Made by a program: the position numbers and the translations under genes. From Bacteroidales bacterium (GTDB lineage: Bacteria; Bacteroidota; Bacteroidia; Bacteroidales; UBA932): a stretch of 12,898 nt of DNA. Every line of letters begins with the position of its first letter. Positions within the stretch are counted from its first letter, which is position 1. The DNA is taken from the NCBI GenBank assembly GCA_009784635.1, contig WRBG01000039.1, positions 1 through 12,898 on the forward strand, in the 5' to 3' direction. This document shows positions 1 through 8,509 of the stretch, in pieces. The notes beneath the pieces are model-generated. The model was not told where the DNA came from and did not search any database. It saw only the letters and a program-made list of their open reading frames with translations.

Positions 1-793
1 CATTGCCAACGGAGGCAAAATGATGAGGCCCTATTTGGTAGAAAGTCTAAAAAAACACGGCCAAACGGAAAGGCTGTTTAAACCTCAAGTAATCAGTGGG
101 GCAATCTGCTCCAAATCTACTGCGGACAGTTTGCAAAAAGCCCTGCGTCATGCGGTTAAGGAAGGCACGGCCAGAAGCATAGACAATCCCCGCTACGGTA
201 TTTCGGGAAAAACGGGAACCGCCCAAATCGCTTTTGGCAGCGGAGGATATAGAGAGGAGGGCTACCACAGGCATCAAGCCTCCTTTGCAGGTTTTTTCCC
301 TTCCGAGCGTCCCCGTTACAGCGTTATTGTAGTCCTGTACAGCCAAAAAACCCGCCGGAACTTCTACGGAGGAAGTTGGGCAGCTCCGGTATTCAGAGAA
401 ATCGCAGACAAAATCTATAGTTTTAGCACAGATTGGAACGAGCCTGTAATCAGAGAAAAGACACCGGCGCATAAACCGCCTCAAGCGCTGGCAGGCAACG
501 ATACCTACGAACAGGAGGTGCGGAACATACTCGAAGGCAAGGCCGTTTTGTCCAAATCTACGCCTAACTGGTCCAGACCCATATCGGACGGAACCGTTCC
601 CAACGTGGTAGGCATGGGCTTGAGGGACGCCCTCTATCTGCTCGAAAGAAACGGCTTAAAAGTGCAAATAAAGGGTGTGGGAGATGTGGAGGGGCAATAT
701 CCTCCTCCCGGAACTCCTTTGCAAGGAGTTAATTCCGTAGAAATCACCCTTAGAAAGAACAACGGCAGAAGGCCGCAAATAGCAGGAAGATGA
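1..793 (+). CDS. ftsI: Septal peptidoglycan transpeptidase FtsI (PBP3 type), 3' part, with PASTA domain
   Basis: This is the 3' part of a class B penicillin-binding protein that crosslinks septal peptidoglycan in the periplasm. The reading frame is open from base 2 (263 codons seen), so the ATG at 20 is internal; the residues before it, IANGGK, match the usual AIANGGKM(V/M)RP stretch of these enzymes. The third transpeptidase motif, KTGT, is at 209-220. The catalytic SxxK and the SxN motif must lie left of the window. After the transpeptidase domain there is a linker and a single PASTA domain at about 590-766 (VPNVVGMGLRDAL near its start). A C-terminal PASTA is common in Bacteroidota FtsI and unlike E. 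coli FtsI. The stop overlaps the murE start as ATGA. The position before murE supports FtsI rather than another class B PBP. Confidence 0.93.
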   Translation, partial: IANGGKMMRPYLVESLKKHGQTERLFKPQVISGAICSKSTADSLQKALRHAVKEGTARSIDNPRYGISGKTGTAQIAFGSGGYREEGYHRHQASFAGFFPSERPRYSVIVVLYSQKTRRNFYGGSWAAPVFREIADKIYSFSTDWNEPVIREKTPAHKPPQALAGNDTYEQEVRNILEGKAVLSKSTPNWSRPISDGTVPNVVGMGLRDALYLLERNGLKVQIKGVGDVEGQYPPPGTPLQGVNSVEITLRKNNGRRPQIAGR

Positions 794-2238
794 TTTTATC
801 AACCCTCATACAATCTATTGATGTTGTCCGGAACAGCCTGCCTCAAAGCAATCCGGACATACAATCCGTCTGTTTTGACTCAAGAAAACTTGGACCGGGC
901 GCCCTCTTTGTAGCCGTAGCCGGTACGCAAACAGACGGTCATCAATACATCATGCAGGCCGTGGAGCAGGGAGCCGCCGCCATAGTCTGCCAACAGGCGC
1001 CTGCCGGCAAGTTGCCGATTCCCTGCATAGAAGTAGCCAACAGCAGAGAGGCCTTGGGATTAATTGCCTCCGCTTTTTACGGACATCCTTCCCGGTCCCT
1101 TACTTTGGTGGGCATTACCGGCACCAACGGAAAAACCACCACAGCCACTTTGTTGTACCGTGTGTTTAAACAGTTGGGCTATGCCTGCGGACTGATTTCC
1201 ACCATAGAAAACTATGTAGACAAGCTCTTGCTCCCCAGCCATCATACCACGCCCGATTCCATCGAACTCAACCAACTTTTGGCCGATATGGTGGCCAAAG
1301 GCTGCGCCTACTGTTTCATGGAGGTCAGCTCCCACGCCATTGACCAAGGAAGAATAGCCGGCTTGCAGTTTGGCGGGGCCATTTTTTCTAACCTTACCCA
1401 CGACCATTTGGATTACCACGGAAGTTTTTCCGCCTATTTGCAATGCAAGAAACGCCTGTTTGACCGCCTTTCTCCCGAAGCCTTTGCCTTGGTAAATACA
1501 GACGATAAGAACGGAAAGGTAATGATACAGAACACCAAGGCCAAAACATACAGCTATGCCTGCAAAAGTATGGCCGACTTCCCGTGTCGCATTACGGAGC
1601 AAAGCGTAGAGGGCATGCTCTTGAGGATAGACGGCAGGGAAATTTCCACTTCTTTTATTGGCAAGCACAACGCCTATAACCTGCTGGCCGTATACGCTGC
1701 CGCCCGTCTGCTGGGGGCGGAGCAACAAGAGGTATTGCAAACGCTTTCTACGCTCAAAAGCGTGTCGGGACGGTTAGAGTACATCAAAGGAAAGAAAGGC
1801 ATTACCGCTGTGGTGGACTATGCCCATACGCCGGATGCCCTCAAGAATGCGCTGAATACCCTTCGGAAAATCTTGATGCCGGAACAGGCCCTTTATACCG
1901 TAGTAGGCTGCGGAGGCGACCGAGACAAAACCAAACGTCCCCAAATGGCGCGTATTGCCCTTGAACAGAGCAGTCAAGTCATTTTCACCTCGGACAACCC
2001 CCGCTCCGAAGACCCGATGGATATTTTACAGGATATGCTTCATGGCTTGACCTCCCAAGAAAAGGCCCGTTGCCTGTGTATTGCCGACCGCCGCGAGGCC
2101 ATTAAAACAGCCATACTCATGGCGCCTCCCAAAAGCATTGTGCTGGTTGCCGGAAAAGGCCACGAGAACTATCAAGAAATAAAGGGAATCAAGCATCATT
2201 TTGATGATAAAGAAATACTCGCCGAATATTTAGCCTAA
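790..2238 (+). CDS. murE: UDP-MurNAc-L-Ala-D-Glu: meso-diaminopimelate ligase MurE
   Basis: Cytoplasmic ATP-dependent ligase that adds the third stem-peptide residue to UDP-MurNAc-L-Ala-D-Glu. At 482 aa it has normal family length. The three Mur ligase domains are visible: an N-terminal UDP-substrate domain (about 1-100), a central ATPase with the P-loop GTNGKTTT (K115), and a C-terminal domain. Lys220 in HLDYHGSFSAYLQCK aligns with the carbamylated lysine of the family. DNPR at 402-405, followed by SEDP, is the signature of meso-diaminopimelate-adding enzymes as opposed to lysine-adding ones, so the stem peptide is inferred to be of DAP type. The C-terminal GKGHENYQ and HFDDKE stretches are also typical. 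The start ATG at 790 overlaps the ftsI stop (ATGA), suggesting translational coupling. Confidence 0.97.
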   Translation: MILSTLIQSIDVVRNSLPQSNPDIQSVCFDSRKLGPGALFVAVAGTQTDGHQYIMQAVEQGAAAIVCQQAPAGKLPIPCIEVANSREALGLIASAFYGHPSRSLTLVGITGTNGKTTTATLLYRVFKQLGYACGLISTIENYVDKLLLPSHHTTPDSIELNQLLADMVAKGCAYCFMEVSSHAIDQGRIAGLQFGGAIFSNLTHDHLDYHGSFSAYLQCKKRLFDRLSPEAFALVNTDDKNGKVMIQNTKAKTYSYACKSMADFPCRITEQSVEGMLLRIDGREISTSFIGKHNAYNLLAVYAAARLLGAEQQEVLQTLSTLKSVSGRLEYIKGKKGITAVVDYAHTPDALKNALNTLRKILMPEQALYTVVGCGGDRDKTKRPQMARIALEQSSQVIFTSDNPRSEDPMDILQDMLHGLTSQEKARCLCIADRREAIKTAILMAPPKSIVLVAGKGHENYQEIKGIKHHFDDKEILAEYLA

Positions 2239-2247
2239 GACCAGCCT

Positions 2248-3525
2248 ATGTTATACTACTTGTACGAATATTTTAAAGACACTATTGATTTTCCCGGGTT
2301 TGGCCTGTTCAGATACCTGACTTTCAGGTCTATGTTTTCTATTGTAACTGCTTTGCTGATTGCCCTTATCTGTGGGCGAAGTCTGATTCGGTGGTTGCAG
2401 AAAAAACAAATCGGGGAATCTATACGCGAGCTGGATTTAGAGGGACAATTGGCCAAAAAAGGCACGCCTACCATGGGGGGACTGCTCATTATAGGAGCTT
2501 TGCTGGTTCCCATTCTGCTGTTTGGAGACTTGAGCAATATCTACATTCAATTGATGCTGGTATCTACGGTTTGGTTAGGCTGCATAGGCTTTGCCGACGA
2601 CTACATCAAGGTATTTAAAAAGAATAAAGACGGACTGCATGGGCGTTACAAAATCATCGGACAGGTAGGACTTGGATTGTTGGTGGGCTTGGTGCTTTGC
2701 TTTAACGACCAAATTATCATTCGCGAGGTAGTGCCTTCCTCTACCCCATCGGCCCATATGGCTCAAGTAGAGGCCGGAGCAGGGCAGCAGGAACTTCCGG
2801 TAATTGACAGTCGGGAAACCAAAACCACCATTCCCTTTTTTAAGTCCAACGAGTTTGACTATGCTTGGCTGTGGCCGTTTACCGGCAAAAGTCGGGAAAT
2901 CGCCGGCTGGATTATCTACGTACTAGCCATCATTTTTATCATTACCGCCGTGTCTAACGGCACCAACTTAACGGACGGCATGGATGGCTTGGCTACCGGC
3001 ATTACCATTGTGGTGGCGGTAAGTTTGGGGATTTTAGCCTATTTATCCGGCAACGTGATATATGCAAAATATTTGAATATCATGTATATTCCACACAGCG
3101 GCGAGTTGGTGGTGTTTATGGCTGCCCTAATTGGAGCCTTAATCGGATTCCTTTGGTATAACGCCTACCCTGCCCAATTGTTTATGGGCGATACCGGCAG
3201 TTTGGCCTTAGGCGGAATCGTGGCGGTTTTTGCCATTTTAATCCGCAAAGAGCTGTTAATCCCCATTTTATGCGGAATATATTTAGTAGAAAGCCTGTCG
3301 GTTATTTTGCAGCGCTACTACTTTAAGTACACCAAATACAAATACGGAACAGGTCGCCGCATTTTTAAAATGGCGCCCCTCCACCATCATTTCCAAAAAG
3401 AAGGAGTCGAGGCCGTGATTAGCAAGCCTCGTATAGCCATGCCCGAAGCCAAAATTGTGATTCGTTTTTGGATTGTGGCCGTATTGTTGGCCATTATAAG
3501 TATTGCAACCTTAAAAATCAGATAA
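2248..3525 (+). CDS. mraY: Phospho-MurNAc-pentapeptide transferase MraY, with enlarged loop
   Basis: Integral membrane enzyme that transfers phospho-MurNAc-pentapeptide from UDP to undecaprenyl phosphate, giving lipid I. Family motifs are all present: ADDYIK with Asp117/Asp118, NLTDGMDGLA at 240-249, FMGDTGS with Asp315, and the PLHHHF triple histidine at 379-381. Many hydrophobic segments alternate with short loops, as expected of a 10-helix protein. At 425 aa it is about 65 residues longer than E. coli MraY (360). The extra length sits mostly between about residues 155 and 220, a polar and Pro/Ser/Glu-rich stretch before the helix that leads to NGTNLTDG. Large MraY proteins of this kind are usual in Bacteroidota. 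It starts 9 bases after murE with no Shine-Dalgarno. Confidence 0.97.
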   Translation: MLYYLYEYFKDTIDFPGFGLFRYLTFRSMFSIVTALLIALICGRSLIRWLQKKQIGESIRELDLEGQLAKKGTPTMGGLLIIGALLVPILLFGDLSNIYIQLMLVSTVWLGCIGFADDYIKVFKKNKDGLHGRYKIIGQVGLGLLVGLVLCFNDQIIIREVVPSSTPSAHMAQVEAGAGQQELPVIDSRETKTTIPFFKSNEFDYAWLWPFTGKSREIAGWIIYVLAIIFIITAVSNGTNLTDGMDGLATGITIVVAVSLGILAYLSGNVIYAKYLNIMYIPHSGELVVFMAALIGALIGFLWYNAYPAQLFMGDTGSLALGGIVAVFAILIRKELLIPILCGIYLVESLSVILQRYYFKYTKYKYGTGRRIFKMAPLHHHFQKEGVEAVISKPRIAMPEAKIVIRFWIVAVLLAIISIATLKIR

Positions 3526-3526
3526 T

Positions 3527-4861
3527 ATGAACAGAATCGTAGTATTGGGAGGAGGAGAGAGCGGAGTAGGCGCTGCCGTTTTGGCCAAACAAAAAGGCTT
3601 TGAAGTCTTTCTGTCGGACATGGGCGTCCTTCAGGCACAGGCTAAGGAAATGCTGGCAGAACATGCCATTCCTTTTGAAGAAGGTCGCCACACGCCGGAA
3701 CAGGTGCTTAATGCCATGGAAGTAATTAAAAGTCCGGGGATTCCGGATACGGCTCCCATGGTGGAACAACTCATCCAAAAAGGGACTCCGGTTATTTCCG
3801 AAATCGAATTTGCGGGCCGCTACGACCGAGCCAAAAAAATCTGCATCACCGGCAGCAACGGAAAAACCACCACTACCTCCTTGATTTACTTCCTGCTCAA
3901 AAATGCCGGATTAAACGTGGGCATGGCCGGAAACATAGGCCAAAGCTACGCTTATCAGGTGGCTACCCAACAACACGATATTTATGTATTGGAATTGAGC
4001 AGCTTTCAACTCGACAACATGTATGATTTTAAGGCAGACTTGGCCATCTTGCTCAACATTACCCCCGACCATTTAGACAGGTACGGCTACGACATGCAAA
4101 AGTATATCAACGCCAAGTTCCGGATTACCCAAAACATGAGTCCCGAAGACTATTTCATTTTTTGTTCCGACGACGAAGTTACGGTAGAGCAACTTAATAA
4201 AATCGTACTCAAAGCGCAAAAACTTCCTTTTAGTCAGAAACATCCGGTAGAACAGGGGGCATCGGTACAGGACGGCCTTATCACCTCCAAATACGGCGAG
4301 GATGAATTTAAAATTTTTATAGACGAATTGTCCCTGCAAGGCAAACACAACGTGTACAACTCCATGGCCGCCGCCATTACCGGACAGGTGATGAATATCC
4401 GCCACGAGTTTATCCGCGAAAGTCTGATGACCTTTAAAGGGGTGGAACACCGGTTGGAACAAGTGGGCAAAATCCGGGGCGTACTCTATATCAATGATTC
4501 CAAAGCTACTAATGTTAATTCAACGTGGTATGCCTTGGAGACCATGAAAACCCCCGTGGTATGGATTGCCGGAGGCACCGACAAGGGAAACGATTACAGC
4601 ATCCTCCATGACTTGGTCAAGACCAAGGTAAAAGCCTTGATATGCTTAGGCGAAGACAACAGCAAACTTTGTCGCGATTTTGGCGATAAAGTCTCCAGCA
4701 TAACCCAAGTACGCTCTGCCGCCGAGGCCGTACAGGCCGCCTACCGTTTGGCCCAATCCGGAGATACGGTGCTGCTTTCCCCAGCCTGCGCCAGTTTTGA
4801 CCTGTTTGCAAACTACGAAGACCGAGGCCGGCAATTTAAAGAAGCCGTCAGAACATTATAA
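3527..4861 (+). CDS. murD: UDP-MurNAc-L-alanine: D-glutamate ligase MurD
   Basis: Cytoplasmic ATP-dependent ligase that adds D-glutamate to UDP-MurNAc-L-alanine. At 444 aa its length is normal. The N-terminal glycine-rich stretch VVLGGGESGVGAA (residues 5-17) is the UDP-binding Rossmann loop typical of MurD. The ATPase P-loop GSNGKTTTT lies at 109-117 with Lys113. Lys197 in YINAKFR aligns with the carbamylated lysine (K198 in E. coli). The C-terminal LLSPACASFDLFANYEDRG block is diagnostic of MurD and separates it from MurC, MurE and MurF. The start is 1 base after the mraY stop, so ribosomes probably pass directly between the two. The SFDxF and GxxF signatures and position after mraY make the assignment safe. 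Confidence 0.97.
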   Translation: MNRIVVLGGGESGVGAAVLAKQKGFEVFLSDMGVLQAQAKEMLAEHAIPFEEGRHTPEQVLNAMEVIKSPGIPDTAPMVEQLIQKGTPVISEIEFAGRYDRAKKICITGSNGKTTTTSLIYFLLKNAGLNVGMAGNIGQSYAYQVATQQHDIYVLELSSFQLDNMYDFKADLAILLNITPDHLDRYGYDMQKYINAKFRITQNMSPEDYFIFCSDDEVTVEQLNKIVLKAQKLPFSQKHPVEQGASVQDGLITSKYGEDEFKIFIDELSLQGKHNVYNSMAAAITGQVMNIRHEFIRESLMTFKGVEHRLEQVGKIRGVLYINDSKATNVNSTWYALETMKTPVVWIAGGTDKGNDYSILHDLVKTKVKALICLGEDNSKLCRDFGDKVSSITQVRSAAEAVQAAYRLAQSGDTVLLSPACASFDLFANYEDRGRQFKEAVRTL

Positions 4862-4865
4862 TATC

Positions 4866-6029
4866 ATGTCTACAGAGCAGGAAGTAATAACGACACAGGG
4901 GCTTGGCAAAACCATAGCAGGCGACAGGGGCATTTGGATTATCGTCCTGCTGCTCGCTTTGATTTCCTTGGCCGCCGTATATTCTTCCAGCATCGTTTTG
5001 GTGGGCAAACGAACCGTTTTTTTCTTTCTCATTAGGCAATCCCTGTTTGTAATGGCCGGTCTTGCCGTGGTATACTTTTGCCACCATATTCCCTTAGGCA
5101 TTTACCGCAACTTAGCTTTTATAGGACTGATACTCTCCATAGGCCTACTGATTGCCACCATTTTTTGGGGCACCACCCACAACGACGGCACCCGCTGGAT
5201 TGAGATTGCGGGCATTTCTTTCCAGCCTGCGGAGGCGGCCAAGGTGGCCCTAATTCTATATATGGCCAAAGCATTGGAAGATAGGGTATTTTTAACTTTC
5301 AAGGAATTTACGCTTTACCTCCTGCTGCCTGTGGGCCTCATCTGCCTGCTCTTGCTTTGGGGCAGCAATTCCGCAGGAATTATCATGGGAGGCACCGCCT
5401 TCATGATTATGGTCATGGCGGGCATCTCGGCCAAACACCTTCTCAAAACCATAGGCATTGCCTCTATGGCCCTCCTGTTTGTCATAGCCCTTGCCATGTC
5501 GCCGCTTGGACTTTTTCCCCGAGTGGAAACGGGCATCAATCGCGTCTTTAATTTTGTAAACGAGGATAAAGGAGACAGTTATCAGTCCGACCAAGCCAAG
5601 ATTGCCATTGCTTCTGCCGGCTTTTTGGGCAAAGGTCCCGGAAACAGTACCCAGCGTCATTTTCTGCCCAAGCCCGAATCGGATTTTATTTACGCCATTA
5701 TTGTGGAGGAATACGGCCTGTTGGGAGGGGTTTCCGTGGTCATGCTCTTTCTTTGGTTTTTCTACCGCGCCTGTTTGATTGCCAAGCGATGTACCCGCAG
5801 GTTTTCTGCCCTGCTGGTGATTGGACTAAGCATGTTCATTGTGTTTCAAGCCTTATTGCATATAGGGGTCAATGTGGGCATTCTACCCGTAACGGGACAA
5901 ACCCTGCCCTTGGTGAGCCGAGGAGGAACCTCGTTTTTGGCCGTAAGCGTCGCTGTGGGTATGATACTTACCATCAGCCGCACCATAGAAAAAAATAAAC
6001 CCATTACGGAGGAACAGATTCATGAATAG
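4866..6029 (+). CDS. ftsW: Septal peptidoglycan glycosyltransferase FtsW (SEDS family)
   Basis: Polytopic membrane protein that polymerises lipid II into septal glycan strands together with FtsI. I chose the ATG at 4866, 4 bases after the murD stop, giving 387 aa. An in-frame ATG at 4797 would overlap murD by 65 bases and add 23 polar residues unlike SEDS proteins, so I reject it. About ten hydrophobic segments can be read, the first near residues 23-42. SEDS motifs seen are RWIEIAGISFQPAE, GKGPGNSTQRHFLPKPESDF, where Asp273 aligns with the catalytic aspartate (D297 in E. coli FtsW), and PVTGQTLPLVSRGGTS. The last differs from the PFISYGGSS of proteobacteria but fits Bacteroidota. RodA is the alternative; the position between murD and murG argues for FtsW. 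The 3' end overlaps murG by 8 bases. Confidence 0.95.
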   Translation: MSTEQEVITTQGLGKTIAGDRGIWIIVLLLALISLAAVYSSSIVLVGKRTVFFFLIRQSLFVMAGLAVVYFCHHIPLGIYRNLAFIGLILSIGLLIATIFWGTTHNDGTRWIEIAGISFQPAEAAKVALILYMAKALEDRVFLTFKEFTLYLLLPVGLICLLLLWGSNSAGIIMGGTAFMIMVMAGISAKHLLKTIGIASMALLFVIALAMSPLGLFPRVETGINRVFNFVNEDKGDSYQSDQAKIAIASAGFLGKGPGNSTQRHFLPKPESDFIYAIIVEEYGLLGGVSVVMLFLWFFYRACLIAKRCTRRFSALLVIGLSMFIVFQALLHIGVNVGILPVTGQTLPLVSRGGTSFLAVSVAVGMILTISRTIEKNKPITEEQIHE

Positions 6030-7134
6030 GGTTTTTAAAGTGATTATCAGCGGAGGCGGCACAGGAGGACATATTTATCCGGCCATTGCCATTGCCCATC
6101 AAATCAAAACGCAATATCCTCAAGCGGAGTTGCTTTTTGTGGGGGCAGAAGGGAAAATGGAGATGGAAAAAGTTCCGGCCGAGGGCTACCGGATTATCGG
6201 ACTGCCGGTGGCGGGATTACAGCGCAGGGCCTTGCTCAAAAACCTGTGGCTTCCCGTTAAAATCGCCAAAAGCCTAAGCCGAGCAAGGCAGATTCTCAAA
6301 GATTTCCGTCCCGATGTGGCCATTGGCATGGGAGGTTTTGCCAGCGGCCCCCTGCTTTGGGTGGCAGCCGGTCGGGGCATCCCTTGTTTGATACAGGAAC
6401 AAAATTCCTATGCAGGTATTACCAACAAATTGTTAGCCAAAAAGGTAAACACTATATGCGTGGCCTATACCGATATGGAGCGCTTTTTCCCCAAAGAAAA
6501 AATTCGCCTTACCGGTAATCCCGTCCGCAGCAATATCCTGCCGGCCGGCCCGGAACTCCGCGAGGAGGGTCGCCGTTTCTTTGGGATTGAACCCGGCCGC
6601 ATCTGCGTGTTGGTAACCGGAGGCAGTTTGGGCGCCAAAACCTTTAATCGTTGCGTACAGGCTTACAGGGAACAGGAAGGGATAGACGCTCCCGTAGATA
6701 TTATTTGGCAGTGCGGGGCTTATTACCGTCAAGACTGTCAAAATTTTGTGGAGAACTATCCGGCCAAATGGCTGCACCTCCATCCTTTTATCCAACGGAT
6801 GGATTTAGCCTTTGCCGCTGCCGATGTGGTAATTTCCCGGTCGGGGGCCGGCACTATTGCCGAGTTGTGTATGGCCGGTAAGCCGGTGGTTTTTGTGCCT
6901 TCTCCCAATGTGAGCGAAGACCACCAAACCCACAACGCCATGGCTTTGGTCAGAGAGGAGGCCGCCTTGATAGTAACAGAAGAACAGGCTTCTGCCCAAT
7001 TGATGCAAACCGCCTTGAACTTGGCCGGCAACCCCGAACAAAAAGCGTCTTTAGCGCGCAACATCCTTCGGTTGGCCAAACCGGATGCCGCTAAAGCCAT
7101 TGTCAACGAAATGCTTAACCTCTTAAAATATTGA
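6022..7134 (+). CDS. murG: Lipid II synthase MurG (UDP-GlcNAc transferase)
   Basis: Peripheral membrane glycosyltransferase (GT28, GT-B fold) that moves GlcNAc from UDP-GlcNAc onto lipid I on the cytoplasmic face, making lipid II. At 370 aa the length is normal. Motifs in order: the first G-loop GGGTGGHIYPA at 11-21, MGGFASGP, IQEQNSYAGITNK near 124-136, the second G-loop VTGGSLGAKTFN, and SRSGAGTIAEL, where Glu281 aligns with the UDP-GlcNAc ribose-binding glutamate (E269 in E. coli), followed by PSPNVSEDHQTHNA. The start at 6022 lies inside ftsW (8 base overlap). A GGAGG at 6008-6012, 9 bases upstream, could help initiation, though it also encodes part of the FtsW sequence and Bacteroidota rarely rely on such sites. 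Confidence 0.97.
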   Translation: MNRVFKVIISGGGTGGHIYPAIAIAHQIKTQYPQAELLFVGAEGKMEMEKVPAEGYRIIGLPVAGLQRRALLKNLWLPVKIAKSLSRARQILKDFRPDVAIGMGGFASGPLLWVAAGRGIPCLIQEQNSYAGITNKLLAKKVNTICVAYTDMERFFPKEKIRLTGNPVRSNILPAGPELREEGRRFFGIEPGRICVLVTGGSLGAKTFNRCVQAYREQEGIDAPVDIIWQCGAYYRQDCQNFVENYPAKWLHLHPFIQRMDLAFAAADVVISRSGAGTIAELCMAGKPVVFVPSPNVSEDHQTHNAMALVREEAALIVTEEQASAQLMQTALNLAGNPEQKASLARNILRLAKPDAAKAIVNEMLNLLKY

Positions 7135-7138
7135 TTCT

Positions 7139-8509
7139 ATGTTCAAGCAAATCTACTTCTTAGGCATCGGAGGCATTGGCATGAGCGCGTTGGCACGCTA
7201 CTTTGCACATGCAGGCGCTTACGTGGCCGGTTACGACCGCTGCCCGTCGAGCCTCACATTAGCCTTGGAACAGGAGGGCATGGATATTCATTATGAGGAC
7301 AATCCGGACTTTATTCCCCCATCTGTCCTAAACAGGCCTCAAGACACTTTGGTGATTTATACCCCCGCCATTCCGCCCGACCATTTGGAATGGAACTACC
7401 TCAAGCAAAAAGGCTACCCCATCATCAAACGCTCCAAAGCTTTGGGCCAAATCGCCGATACCAAAATATGTCTTGCAGTGGCCGGCAGCCACGGCAAAAC
7501 CACCACCTCTACCCTGCTGGCCCATATCTTTTGCCATTCGGGCAAGGGCTGCACGGCCTTTTTGGGAGGCATTTCCAAAAACTACCAAAGCAACCTCCTG
7601 CTCAGCCACAGTCCCTATTTGGTGGCCGAAGCCGACGAATTTGACCGCTCTTTTCTGCAACTCCACCCCCAAACGGCGGTGATTACCTCCATAGACCCGG
7701 ATCATTTGGATATTTACGGGGACTATGCCCAAGTAGAACAGGCCTTTGTGGATTTTGCGGCCCAAATAAAACAGGGAGGAAGTTTGGTACTCAAACAAGG
7801 CCTTCCATTCCCCCTGCCCGCTGAGCCGGCATATACGGTATACCGCTATGCCTTAGACCATCCAGCCGATTTTTATGCTTCCCGACTTGTTTGGGAAGAA
7901 GGCGGATATTATCGCTTTAACCTGCACCTTGCCGGACATACCCTTGAGGATTGCCGCTTGGGCATAGCCGGACGGATTAATATAGAAAACGCCGTAGCGG
8001 CCTCGGCCATTGCTTTCTTACACGACATTCCACCCCAAGATATTGCATCGGCCTTAGCCTGTTTTTCGGGCGTGGCCCGCCGGTTCGACATACAGTTTGA
8101 CCAAGCGGGTTGTACCTATATAGACGATTACGCCCATCATCCGGCAGAACTGACCGCCGCCCTCCAATCCATCCGAAGCATGTATCCGGAGCGGAAGATT
8201 ACCGCTGTTTTTCAGCCTCATCTTTATACCCGCACCCGTGATTTTGCCGATGATTTCGGCCTCAGTCTGAACTTAGCGGACGAACTGATTTTGTTGCCCA
8301 TCTATCCGGCCAGAGAAGAACCCATCTCCGGCATTTCTTCCGAAATGCTGCTCGGCAAAGTTTCTTTAAAGGATAAATGGCTTATAGCCTACGACGATTT
8401 GGTCGCCTTTCTAAAAAACCACAGCTCCGATGTGCTGGTCAGCCTTGGGGCCGGAGATATTGACCGTTTGGTTCCTCTAATCAAAACCATGCTGGAGGAA
8501 AAGACATGA
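7139..8509 (+). CDS. murC: UDP-N-acetylmuramate: L-alanine ligase MurC
   Basis: Cytoplasmic ATP-dependent ligase that adds the first amino acid, L-alanine, to UDP-MurNAc. At 456 aa it has the usual family length. The N-terminal Rossmann loop GIGGIGMSALAR (9-20) and the ATPase P-loop AGSHGKTTTS (115-124, Lys120) are characteristic. The C-terminal half has the block VARRFDIQF, the DDYAHHPAE motif and FQPHLYTRT, all standard in MurC. The related recycling ligase Mpl has a similar architecture, but the gene order murG-murC-ftsQ and the GSHGKTTT to YAHHP arrangement favour MurC. It begins 4 bases after murG and its stop overlaps the ftsQ start (ATGA). There is no sign of a fused Ddl or MurB domain. 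Confidence 0.96.
   Translation: MFKQIYFLGIGGIGMSALARYFAHAGAYVAGYDRCPSSLTLALEQEGMDIHYEDNPDFIPPSVLNRPQDTLVIYTPAIPPDHLEWNYLKQKGYPIIKRSKALGQIADTKICLAVAGSHGKTTTSTLLAHIFCHSGKGCTAFLGGISKNYQSNLLLSHSPYLVAEADEFDRSFLQLHPQTAVITSIDPDHLDIYGDYAQVEQAFVDFAAQIKQGGSLVLKQGLPFPLPAEPAYTVYRYALDHPADFYASRLVWEEGGYYRFNLHLAGHTLEDCRLGIAGRINIENAVAASAIAFLHDIPPQDIASALACFSGVARRFDIQFDQAGCTYIDDYAHHPAELTAALQSIRSMYPERKITAVFQPHLYTRTRDFADDFGLSLNLADELILLPIYPAREEPISGISSEMLLGKVSLKDKWLIAYDDLVAFLKNHSSDVLVSLGAGDIDRLVPLIKTMLEEKT

Noticed and set aside
20..22. ATG at 20 as a true start for the first gene
   Set aside because: The frame is open to the left edge and encodes the conserved IANGGK just before it, and a protein starting there would lack the catalytic SxxK and SxN motifs; the gene is cut by the window, not short.
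1060..1740. Long antisense open frame (226 codons) within murE
   Set aside because: It lies wholly opposite a well-conserved murE, has no recognisable domain, and no promoter or spacing of its own; it is a codon-bias shadow.
4797..4865. Upstream in-frame start extending FtsW by 23 residues
   Set aside because: Would overlap murD by 65 bases and adds a polar stretch unlike SEDS N-termini; ATG 4866 sits 4 bases after the murD stop, like the other junctions.
7328..7798. Antisense open frame (156 codons) within murC
   Set aside because: Overlaps the conserved ATPase region of murC; composition is explained by the reverse complement of murC codons.
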